Positions 1 to 9,349 of a stretch of 64,000 nucleotides of DNA are shown piece by piece. Position 1 is the stretch's first letter. Every line of letters starts with the position of its first letter. The notes under the pieces were generated by a model. That model had not been told where the DNA came from and searched no databases. It saw only the letters and a list, made by a program, of their open reading frames with translations. The stretch is taken from assembly GCA_015680685.1 (NCBI GenBank), contig MNCI01011147.1:1-64000 (forward strand). The letters are read 5' to 3'. This DNA is from Gnetum montanum (Eukaryota; Streptophyta; Gnetopsida; Gnetales; Gnetaceae). The position numbers and the translations under genes are program-made.

Positions 1-45
1 ATCGCGTACGGGATATCGCGGCCTAGTGTAAATCGCGTCTCATCA
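1..45 (-). repeat. Athila-like LTR scrap (5' terminus of an LTR)
   Basis: Read on the minus strand this begins TGATGAGACGCGATT and continues into a GATATC/CGCG-rich stretch. It matches the first bases of the GYP-4 LTR at 50268 (TGATGAGACGTGATT). It is therefore the outer U3 end of a minus-oriented Athila-like LTR that leaves the window to the left. No polypurine tract is recognisable on its inner side. The neighbouring bases belong to a different LTR piece in the opposite orientation. Confidence 0.7.
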
Positions 46-232
46 ATCATATACCTCAGACTTACTTAACCATACAACTGTGATAGTACAAGTAAGTTTG
101 GTAAGACAACGATTGATTAGCCTTAAGTGTTCCATAAGGCGTGTAAGCACTTAGTCCTTGGAGTTCGACCGGATCGTGCGTGTAACGCTCGTATTCGTAT
201 GGTTGAGTGTAGGGGTACCTCGTCACTCATCA
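46..232 (+). repeat. Athila-like LTR scrap (3' part of an LTR)
   Basis: This segment aligns by eye with the last ~190 bases of the GYP-4 5' LTR (about 51050-51234). Shared blocks include the start ATCATATACCTC, then CTTACTTAACCATAC, GTTCGACCGGATCGTG and the terminal ...TGGTTGAGTGTAGGGGTA...CTCATCA. It ends exactly at the expected LTR terminus (CTCATCA, 226-232). The base after it is not a primer-binding site, so it is a truncated LTR and not the 5' LTR of the GYP-1 internal region that follows. Confidence 0.7.
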
Positions 233-239
233 GGAATTT

Positions 240-2460
240 ACCCAAATTGGGGTTCACACACTTGATTAAAGTAGGCATAGTGGGGTAGATTATAAGATGT
301 GGTCATGTGATAAGAAGCTAACCCACTATGGTACCCATGACCATAAGACGGTATGCAAGGATTAATATGTCTCCTCATGTTGTTAGATTCATTGGGCTAC
401 ATGGTTGTTGGAGTATTGATTGGTGGCCTAGATAAGGTAATAGGAGGCATTGAGTTTGAAGAGGAAGGTGCATCATAGTGTTGGGTTTATGCTAATTTGG
501 AGGATGTAGTGGTTTCAAAACCGTGCTATCTCTTTCTACGACCATGCCTAAAGAAAGGATGCTTCCTAAGTTGTGGACAATTCCCACTGCTGTTTGTAGT
601 AGTAGCACAAGTAATGTTTGTTGGTTGGTGCTATGGTGAAAAACCTTTTGGTACAACTAGTGGTGATGTAGAAGGAGGTGAAGGATGAGAATATTGAGAG
701 TAAGAAGGAATGTAAGGAACATGAGGTGGTGATCCCATAGGAGAGGACATGGGTTGATGATACTCAGGAGAGTGGTAACAACGAGGTGAAGTAGAGGATG
801 TTGATCCAGTTAGAGAAATAAGTGTTAAACATAATAAGCACTTGGTGTTAGGTGATACGAAGGGTGTGGCTAGTTTGGCAATGATCTCCCCCATGACTAG
901 AGGTTTTATCATTGCAATTGAGCACAATACTTCTATACGAAATCTGGATGTAACATGTTTCCCCAATGCTCATGTAGATGTGACAAGATTGGGCATTGGC
1001 CTTTTGGGTGATCGTACATGAAAACATTGCATTGATACTTATGATTGGCAATTGAGCCCTTATCCTTATTTTCTTCAACCCTTCTTTTCGATTGTTGAAT
1101 GGTGCTCTGTCCTATTTCTAGGTTTGGTATCCTATGTTTGTTCTAGTCATCAGAGTTATCTTGTGTGGATCTCCCTCTAATAATGTCTACATATTCTTCA
1201 CATTTTTCATGCACCCACTTTATCATCTTATTGATCTTTGTCTTGATTTCATCTAGTGATTTTAGTACTAGAAAAGATGGGTATGGTTCCATCCCCTCAC
1301 GATGAGCTGATTTCTCCTCTTCATAATTATGGACCTTTTTTATTTTAAGAGTTTGGTCTTGTTGAGATTTTTCAACATTCTCCCATTTGGCTATTTCTCC
1401 TTCTTCTTTTACTACCTACTTAATAAGCTCTTGGAATTGATGGGTTCATAGTTCATATAGTTGACTTGAAGCATACATCTGTAGGGTCTCCCTTGTTTCA
1501 TTGCAAAGCCCATCCATGATGTGACACATTAGCCTTTCCTCAGAGAACCCATGGCTTGGGCATTTGTTTAGCAATGAGTAATATCTTTCTAAGGCCATGT
1601 CCAAGGGTTTGTGTTACCCTTGTTTCCACTCTTAGATTTGTCTCCTCAAGGTTGACACTTTTGCATAGGTTTGATATCTTTCATTGAAGAGTTTTACCAT
1701 TGTAGGTCAATGGTGAATTGAATTTGGTTTTAAAGACCTATACCACACTTTTGCTTAGCCAACAAGTGTCATAGAGAAGAGCTTAAGCCTTTGCCACCCA
1801 TTATCAATGTTGTTCCATGCATAGGTATCAAAGAAGGCTTGTAAATGATATTGTGGATCTAAATCATAGCCTCCTGAGAACTTAGGAAAGTTGTTTAAAT
1901 TAAGCCTAGGTAGACGACTTTCCTTGCAATGCTTATGGGATATCTGAATGGCCTCTATTATATGCATTAGGCTCTTAGTGGCTAACAGGGGTTCATTGTC
2001 ACTAAATAGGTTCTGAGTTCATGAGTTGGGATGATATTGTCCATGTTCATGTTGGTGTTCTTGATTTTTCCTATGGGTTCAATTTTTATTTCTACGTTGA
2101 CCCCTTAAGGAATAGTCATCTGTGTCACAACCTGACATTGAAAGAGCAAAGGAAGAGAGGGAATTGGAAGACTCATCATAACTTTTGTAAGTCTCCTAAT
2201 CATCCCCTGATGTACTCTTGCTAACCATTGAGAAGATCCTAGGCCTAACGGGCCCCCTCGTTCTAGGGGATGTCCCATCTTTACTAGAGGTGTCTAAGTT
2301 GGATGACCGAAGTCCTTGAGTATCGTTGGGGTGCCTATGAACATATGAAACTCCACCATAAGATTGAGTACTCCAAACTTCATCTTCATTAAATTTTTTT
2401 TCTCCAATAAATTGCATTGCTAGATGTTGCATTATCATTGTCTTGTGAAAGAGACATTGT
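240..2460 (-). pseudogene. gag: GYP-1 gag remnant (Athila-like Ty3/gypsy)
   Basis: Decayed capsid polyprotein of a Ty3/gypsy retrotransposon, broken by many stops and frameshifts. Near 1755-1967 the minus strand encodes a block with FSGGYDLDPQYHLQAF and NIDNGWQRLKLF. This matches the retrotransposon-gag capsid region of GYP-4 (52330-52450) and GYP-3 (about 28880-29000). A degenerate zinc knuckle lies near 1020-1070 (C-x2-F-x3-H, second Cys lost). The distal part (about 240-800) encodes a Pro/Ser/Tyr-rich tail like that after the zinc knuckle in GYP-3 and GYP-4. It lies directly downstream of the GYP-1 primer-binding site and LTR, as gag should. No protease or pol follows; the element is cut at about position 233. 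Confidence 0.75.
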
Positions 2461-2571
2461 CATGAATTATGTGTGACTAATTGAATTTAATTTCTTTGTC
2501 TAAAAGATATATCGTTGATGCTCTATTATAGCGATCTTGTATGATATAACTAATTTATATAACTAGCACTG

Positions 2572-2589
2572 TCCCCGGAAATCACGCCA
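2572..2589 (-). promoter_or_regulatory. GYP-1 primer-binding site (tRNA-Asp type)
   Basis: On the minus strand the 18 bases are TGGCGTGATTTCCGGGGA. The 3' end of plant tRNA-Asp would pair with TGGCGCCGTTGCCGGGGA, so 14 of 18 positions agree. It sits one base inside the LTR terminus, the normal place for a reverse-transcription primer site. This marks the adjoining LTR as the 5' LTR of a minus-oriented element. Confidence 0.75.
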
Positions 2590-2590
2590 A

Positions 2591-3455
2591 TGATGAGCAG
2601 TGAGGTATCCCTACACTCAACCATATGAATACGAGTGTGTACGCGTGATCCAGTCGAACTCTGTGGATGAACTAGTTATGGCACCTAGACAATTATACAT
2701 TGATTGCAGTTCGTTGTCTTCCCACCTAGACTAGTAATTTCTTGTCATGTATGGTTTAGTCCAGAGTGAGGTGTATGATGCTATTTTTACTACTATGCTA
2801 TTTCTAAGGACAATAAGAAATAACTTAATTAAGCTAATGAGCAATAGGAAATAAGATCTTAGCTAGCCTAAGTGCAATGAGCATCCATCCTTAATCATTT
2901 GTATGCATCTCGGACTTCATGTACTACTTCTAGGATTACCAAGCACACATCACTCGGAGCACTACTTGATACACTACTAGGTTACCACGTAGTTACACTT
3001 AAATCTTCATGATTAAGGTGTACTCATTTCGCGTTAACAACATGAATAGTAAATGATGATAAGGGAAATATTAAATAAGAAAACAATAATAAATAATAAA
3101 TAATTAAAATAGATTAAAAGCTAAGTGAATGCTGTAATGATGGAGCAATCTCGATCTTTATTGCTGATCATGTGCATGTCCAAGTACATCACACTCAAAC
3201 AATGGCTACATAGAACTACAAGCACCACATTACAACATGCACTTGAGAAAGAACTGGAAATTAAAAACTGACTAAATACTAAAGACTGACAAAAAGGATT
3301 GACTCCAAAATTGACAAAAGACTCTCTCACTGTATGCCTAAATGCTATATTTATAGGCTAACACAGGAATCACGATATCGTATCCAAGCTACAATATCGC
3401 GTACTTGATATCGTGCACCCAATATCGGGGTCTAGCAAACCGTAATTTAGCAATA
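2591..3455 (-). repeat. GYP-1 5' LTR
   Basis: The plus-strand left edge is TGATGAGCAGTGAGG, the inverted LTR terminus of this family. Reading from the minus strand, the LTR contains a U3 cluster of imperfect GATATC/CGCG palindromes (about 3370-3418), then a TATA-like CCTATAAATA (near 3348-3358), then transcribed sequence down to the primer-binding site. The outer edge has lost the TGATGAG terminus, so the boundary near 3455 is estimated by spacing from the palindrome cluster. Confidence 0.7.
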
Positions 3456-3579
3456 ATAGATAGATTACTTGGAATAAAGCTTCTAGCCTATATGGTTTGA
3501 ATAGAAAGAGAAAAAAATAATTTTAACAAATTTATTTCTAATCTCAAGAATTTATTTAAAATTAACAATAATTTGCATC

Positions 3580-4400
3580 AAGCTTTTCTAGATATTTTTT
3601 GAAAAGATGGTAGATACATTTTTCCTTTTAATTCAAATGTTGCTTATGAGATTATTGTAAAGAATTTTTTATTCGTAACAAATTTTATAAGGCCTAGAAA
3701 ATGCAATTATCATCCTACTTTTGGGAGGAAAATTAAAGACATTTAGAGAGCTTCTACATTTCCTAAAATTTATATTTTTTAATGGTGTATTATTCATTAA
3801 GGTCTTCCTATCAACACTCATCTTAAGTATATGAGAAATGTTTTTCCTCAATGTCCTCTTATAGAAGTAAAGAATTATTTTCTCATATTATTTTTGAATG
3901 TCTTGTTGCTTAGCATGCTTGGGGATGGACATCTAGAATTTGTGACAGCTTTTAACTAAGGATCAATGAAGTTATTCTTAGTTATTAGCCTACTTTATCT
4001 ACTTCATTTCTTTGCATTTGGAATTGTCTTCGACTGCTTGTTCTCTATTTTATTTGGAAGCTTTGGTGTATAGTTAGTTTCTAATAACAAGAGCATAATT
4101 AAAACTTCTCTTCAGGTGTCAAATATCATATTCTTAAAGATATCACTTTTTAACTACAAATTCAAGCTAGAAAAGCTCCTAGTGAAAGTTGGACAATTAA
4201 TTTGTTTTCTTTAGTATTAATGTCTTTTTCTTTTAGAGGCTCAGAGATGAGAAGTTTTTAGCTTTTGTTGCTATTTTTTCTTCATCTCTGATTGATAGAT
4301 TCTTTTTTCTTTAGAGAGAGTTTGCTCCTTCTCTTTATATCAAACCCTTATGTAAGAAGTAAAACCTATGATGGCACTTTTGAATAAGAACAAGGCTTGA
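3580..4400 (+). pseudogene. LINE remnant: zf-RVT region after reverse transcriptase
   Basis: Plus-strand translation around 3755-3945 gives a pattern typical of the zinc-binding domain (zf-RVT) that follows reverse transcriptase in plant non-LTR retrotransposons. It shows an aromatic/W segment, then GLPINTHLKYM, then PQCPL, and after one frameshift SHIIFEC...HAWGW. The usual order is 'LPT...L...CPLC...E...H.FF.C...A...W', and the second Cys of CPLC is already lost. Stops and at least one frameshift break it. The LINE 5' part, endonuclease and RT core are not visible. The fragment lies between the GYP-1 LTR and a decayed LTR. The stretch 4400-4585 is AT-rich and may be its 3' tail. Confidence 0.6.
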
Positions 4401-4589
4401 TTCTTTTTCTATCCTAGAGGGAAGGTTTTTCAAGATTGGTTGTAAGGATGAAAACCTAAAAAGGTATTCCTAAAACCATTGGGCTTTTTCTTTAAACTCT
4501 CTCTTTGATGATCTAAGGTACTTTAAATTTTTTTAAATATTATTATTCATTTTTTAGGATCCAACACCTTTCCCCAATTATTTAAGCTA

Positions 4590-5298
4590 AATAAAATAGG
4601 AAAGTAATATTTAAATTTCTAATTAATATAAAATATAATTAAATTATAAACTAGCTTAGGATAATGAGTATTTGTCTTTGACTTACCATCACATCTGTAG
4701 ACATGCATACCCCTTGTTGGGTTACTAAGCAATATTCCTATTGGATGTACTAAGTGAATTGTTGCTAGGATTATCAAGTTGATGCATGTGAACACTTAAG
4801 GTTACATCATGCTCATTTTGCCATTAATTATTGCACAATGAAATTGTAAATTTTACATTATGAAAATAGTAAATAAAAATCAAGAAATAATTGCAAGAAA
4901 ATAAATTTAAGCTAAGTTAGAGTATTATAATGAATGAGAAGCCATCTCAANGTCACACATGAACACTTGTGACTTGTATGTTTGAGTGTTAGAATACTCT
5001 ACCTCTCATCATTACATCACTCAAATGAATTATAATGTGGCACTCACCTTGTTGTAATGTCTATTAGTCTATCAATGTCAATTAGTGTCACTNAACAAAC
5101 TCTAGTTACTTGGTAACCAAATGGTGTCAGAAATGCAGTTAGTAAGCACATATTTATAGGCAAAATTGACTAGTAGATGCCACATAAGCAACTTAGCATT
5201 ATCAAGTGCAATGTTGCTAATGCTACATCATTGATCAATAATATAATAGCTATAATGTAGCAATGTTATAGCCTACCATAGCTGAAATTTTATTATTC
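4590..5298 (-). repeat. Decayed Athila-like LTR, interrupted by a 141-bp inverted copy
   Basis: The segments 4590-4950 and 5094-5298 follow the middle and U3 parts of the minus-oriented LTRs seen at 5457, 30129 and 63284. Shared phrases include 'ggttactaagcaat', 'aggattatcaag', and a TATA-like 'atatttatagg' near 5150. The outer end (TTATTCATCA, about 5298) is followed by a weak relative of the polypurine-tract sequence. Its left end appears truncated near the LINE remnant. The 4952-5092 block between single N bases does not belong to it. Confidence 0.55.
4952..5092 (-). repeat. 141-bp inverted repeat arm, bracketed by single Ns
   Basis: This block is the reverse complement of 5376-5516, with one difference seen by eye (T/C in 'caaggYgagtg'). 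It is bounded exactly by an N at 4951 and an N at 5093. The partner arm spans the junction between host sequence and the GYP-2 LTR (5457), so this copy contains the same junction turned around. Single-N boundaries make a scaffolding or gap-filling artefact more likely than a biological duplication. Confidence 0.85.
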
Positions 5299-5375
5299 AT
5301 CATATCTCTTTGACTTACTAAAACTTGTTCTTAAGTTGTATAAAAGGAACAAAGCTTTATTCCAAAGTTGGTGGG

Positions 5376-5516
5376 AGTGACACTAATTGACATTGATAGA
5401 CTAATAGACATTACAACAAGGCGAGTGCCACATTATAATTCATTTGAGTGATGTAATGATGAGAGGTAGAGTATTCTAACACTCAAACATACAAGTCACA
5501 AGTGTTCATGTGTGAC
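5376..5516 (+). repeat. Partner arm of the 141-bp inverted repeat
   Basis: Covers 81 bases of flanking sequence plus the first 60 bases of the GYP-2 LTR. It runs without interruption into both neighbours, so it is the arm in natural context; the arm at 4952-5092 is the displaced copy. Confidence 0.85.
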
Positions 5517-6297
5517 CAGATCATAACCCCTGAATGGACAATGTAAGTATACTAGTGAGTTAGTAAGTTCATGATTGTTATCTTCCCACTTAGAGTTAGT
5601 GAGGTGAAAAACATATGGTTTAACTTTTAGTGAGGTATATGATAAATTGATGTTTTGGTTATTAAAAGTGCTAAGTGTAAACATGATGAAGATGAATGTA
5701 AATTCTATTTATAAGTACGATGAAAATGTAAATCTATTATATTCTATAGTGTTAAGTATCTATTCTTGGTTTTCTGTACACATCCTAGGCTAATGTAACT
5801 ATTACTGGGATTACCAAGTAACTTTACTATTGAGTAAATCAAGAAAAGTTACTAGTGGTTTACCAAAAAATTACACTGTAAACTTAAAACCAATTACACT
5901 TATTTTACTTTACTAATGAACATTGGAATAGTAAATGACATAGTAAAGGTAAACAACATGAAAAGTAAATCTATTTTATGTGAGATGCTATAATGATGAA
6001 GAACAATCTTGATCTTTATTACCATTTTTGAATTATATCTAGGAACAATCTACTTGGATAAAGATGTTGTACAACTATAATTCATGACATTGTAGGCATT
6101 TACAACTAACACTAACTTCAAGAAAATAAATTGCAAGAATTTTGCTAAGTGTTGGGTTCAAATTTATTTTTGATGAGATGATGGATTTGTATTTATAGAC
6201 ATGACCATGACCCATTATATCTTATTTACGATGAAATATGTTGGGTTATGATATCACATTTATGATATCATAGTCCATTACAATAAATGTTTTATCA
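5457..6297 (-). repeat. GYP-2 3' LTR
   Basis: The plus-strand left edge is TGATGAGAGG and the right edge TTTATCA, followed directly by the polypurine-tract sequence on the minus strand. The middle matches the other Athila-like LTRs (for example 'cattggaatagtaaatg', 'gaacaatcttgatctttatta'). Near 6225-6285 it holds two GATATC palindromes without their flanking CG bases ('tatgatatcac', 'tatgatatcat'), read here as a CpG-depleted version of the palindrome array in GYP-4. A TATA-like 'tttatagac' lies at about 6192. Confidence 0.8.
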
Positions 6298-6310
6298 TAC
6301 CCCCATGACT
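6298..6310 (-). promoter_or_regulatory. GYP-2 polypurine tract with AGTCATGGGGG motif
   Basis: On the minus strand AGTCATGGGGGTA lies directly before the LTR start TGATAAAA. The same arrangement occurs at the 3' LTRs of GYP-3 (18114-18126) and GYP-4 (56559-56571). The position and the G-run mark it as the plus-strand priming site for reverse transcription. Confidence 0.75.
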
Positions 6311-6529
6311 AACTAAAAACTTGTCCTTGAGTTCAAACAAAAGGAAGATAGAGTTCCTTACAAACTTGTGGGGTTACATGGCCTCAACATTATGATACAT
6401 ATTTACATGACTAACTCTATGATGAATGTGGCATCTTTGTTTTAGTGGTACTACAAAATTATCATGCAACACATAATTGACACATAATCAAAACAAAACA
6501 AAATAAAACTTGATGTAGCACCTTCATGT

Positions 6530-9349
6530 TTGTAGTGGCGATTGCTCCTCCATTAGTATATTCCCTTTATCATTTGGTTTCTGGAACTGGTACTTGTTTA
6601 GTAGTGCTCTGAGCTTTTCTTCATTTGTTCTAGGATCATGCACTGTCCATTTGAATTCAACAATGTTTGTAAGAGTCAACACTTTCCAGGGACATGGTAG
6701 TTGTAAAAACATTTTATTGGCCTTCACATACCATGCTGCAAATTATATTCATTCTACCTTATAGGCTTTAGCCATCTTTTGTAGTTGTTGATAATTAGTC
6801 ATTCTTCTGGCCAAATTTTTTACAACATCTTTCTAATCATGGTAGCTAGATTTAAGTACTTGTAATTCAAAGTCTACGATGTGAATCTTTTGCTATGCAT
6901 CTTTCCTATATGTAAACTTTGTTTCATACATGACATATACTGTCGCCACATGCTACTTTAGTTTTATTCTTGGCTTGCTTGTTATCAACATGGTTAAGTT
7001 AGCATAATAGAGATTTGCTAATCCAATGTATTCTATCGAGTTTTCTATCTATAGGTCTTTGTTCTTTACCTCTAATTAGTGGACTTGGGTAAGACTATCT
7101 AGGATGGGTTGCCAATCAAGTGTTTGCTATATGATGAAACTGATCTTAGCTTTAGCCATCTATATTTCTTTTTTATTAAGTTGTTTGTACATGCCCACTT
7201 GATCTTTGAAATGTTTTTTGCACCTTTCATGTTTCTTGGCCTCATTTTATCATGCACAAATTTTATTGGCTAACTTCTATCAAACTACATGTACTTCTTC
7301 CATTAATAAGGTTTTTTTTTTCATGGGAAAATTATCTTATGTTAAGTTTAACTCTAAAAAATTGCTCTTTTAGCTAATGGATACTTTCTTCAAGTATTTT
7401 ATTTGTTTTTAAATGTCTATTAACCTAAAATTCTCTGTAGCAATATCCTTAGCATGGGCATATCCTTGGGAATCTGCTACTAAAGCATTCCACACTATCT
7501 TTTCTTTTGTCATCTTCATTTATATTTGCTTGATGTTTAGTTAATCAATGTATTCATTTATAAATTATGCTAGTTGGTTAGGTGTAATGTGTTGTGTAGG
7601 GTCTTATCTTTTAGTACTTAATGTAGCTAATTCCTCTTGTAAATTTTGTACTTTACTTTCTGCATGTTTCATCCTTGTTTCTGCCATGACCAGCTTACAT
7701 TTGGTGGATATTAATTTAGACTGCATTGCAGTGATATCACTAAGGATATCGAAAAGATTCTACATAACATATCCTATCTATAGTAGTTTCTCTAAGATGT
7801 CTTCATGTACTATAGGATTCATTGACATTTTAATGGATGTTTCTACATCTTTGGCTTTAGTCATATCTACTAGTGGCATAATGGAAACATTAAATGATTC
7901 TTTAATGTATTCAGTTATAACATCAATTACTTTGACTAGATCCTGGTGTTGCATGACTACTAGAGTGGCTTCTTCTCTAGTTTCTAACATCACATGAAAT
8001 GATGCAACATTCCTTAAGATTTGTTGTGCCTAGTCATCATCTTCTACTACCTACAAAGATACATGATCACTTGTGGGTCTTGTGAATAGGGTAGGTTTGT
8101 TGGAATTATCCCTTACTCTGTACATGCTTGATACTTCTTTGTTGGCCCAATTGATTATTTCTACTATTTTCTATAGGTAGCTCATAGGAGGTCTATAGTC
8201 TTATTGTGCTAGCATAGCACTCTGTCCTACTTGGTTTTGTAGCTATAGCTAACCCACTGGGTCCTACTTGTTTTATGCTTGCATGTGGAATGTTTTTCAT
8301 TGGTGTTAATCTTGCTATAGCCTTAGTGCTTGCTAGTTTCTCCACTTGATCTTTCTCGGGTGGTACTATCTTGGAGATTTCTCATATGAAGCATTTTGGG
8401 CTCTTCAAAAAATATCATTAGTATTGCAAAAAATTCTAGCTTTTTTGCATAAATTTTTGATAAGACAAAGAAATGAAGGAGTGGATTTCTCTGTCTTCTT
8501 CTCTATAAACCTTCTTTGAAATTCCAAAAACAATAGATAGAAAATGTTAAATTGGAAGTTTCCCATCAAGATACCACTTCCTTTGGTAGCATACATGGAA
8601 ATCCTATTGAGTCTTTTGGTTAGCAAGTTGTGGTATGTCCTAATTTTGAAGTAGATCTTCTCTGTAGTGGATAGCCCATCATATTCTTTCTCTATAGTTC
8701 CATATGACCTCTAAAACCAAGAATTCCATGTATCTGTGTCAAACCTTGTAGATATTTGAGCGATGTTACCCTAGACATTTGGGATATTCAGTATCTTTAT
8801 AGTTGATTCTATTGAGTATGGCACTGTTGCTCCCTCAATCTTTACTATGGCATCATCTTGCTTAGTTTTCTAGAATTTGTGGACTTCTGCCAAATACTGT
8901 TCATCATTGCTAGAAATGATTGTCCATAAGGGAGAGGCTTGGAGTTGTTTGTGAACCTCTGCATGTGCAAACTCCATAAATGGTCCAAAATTAAGTTCCA
9001 CTATAATAGTGGACATGATAAACTTCCTCTAAATATCCTAGAGACATTCATTAGAGAGTGTTAAGTATTATCCTTGTTTTGGAATTGGTGGTGCATTAGC
9101 TTCTACCTACATAGACTACTTTGTTGCAAGTTTAGACTAGTTAATAGAATATGAGTATGCTTCTTGCTTTGTAGAAGAATTTTGTTTTATTCCTTGTCCT
9201 CTTTTCCCATGGTTGTAATAGTCCCTTAGCTTTGGGTCTCTTTGGTAGCATCTATAATCATAAGAAGATTCATGTTTATCCAAAAATTCCAAAAACATTC
9301 CTAATAATTTGTAACCCTTAATTGGTTTTTGGGTATGATAAAAAAACAT
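6530..9349 (-). pseudogene. GYP-2 extra ORF (post-protease), plant transposon-protein-like
   Basis: A long decayed ORF between the spacer and the polypurine tract. It is homologous to the extra ORF of GYP-3 (18330-21224). Recognisable blocks are FAHAEVHKQL and KIEGATVPYSIEST (about 8800-8960), a segment ending SFLCLIKNLCKKA (about 8430-8600), a long helical middle, and a C-terminal VHDPRTNEEKLRALL (about 6590-6650). The order resembles the Pfam 'putative plant transposon protein' domain found in plant gypsy-associated ORFs; I infer this from memory of the family. No transmembrane segment or signal peptide typical of an envelope is evident. It would have been expressed from the same strand as gag, probably by splicing or from its own transcript. 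Many stops; not functional. Confidence 0.6.

Noticed and set aside
7548-7997. 149-codon plus-strand ORF
   Set aside because: It lies opposite the GYP-2 extra ORF, which is conserved with GYP-3 on the minus strand. The plus translation has no similarity to anything and is a shadow.
6530-9349. Envelope gene making GYP-2/GYP-3 virus-like
   Set aside because: No signal peptide, cleavage site or transmembrane segment could be recognised. The blocks present resemble the plant transposon-protein domain instead.
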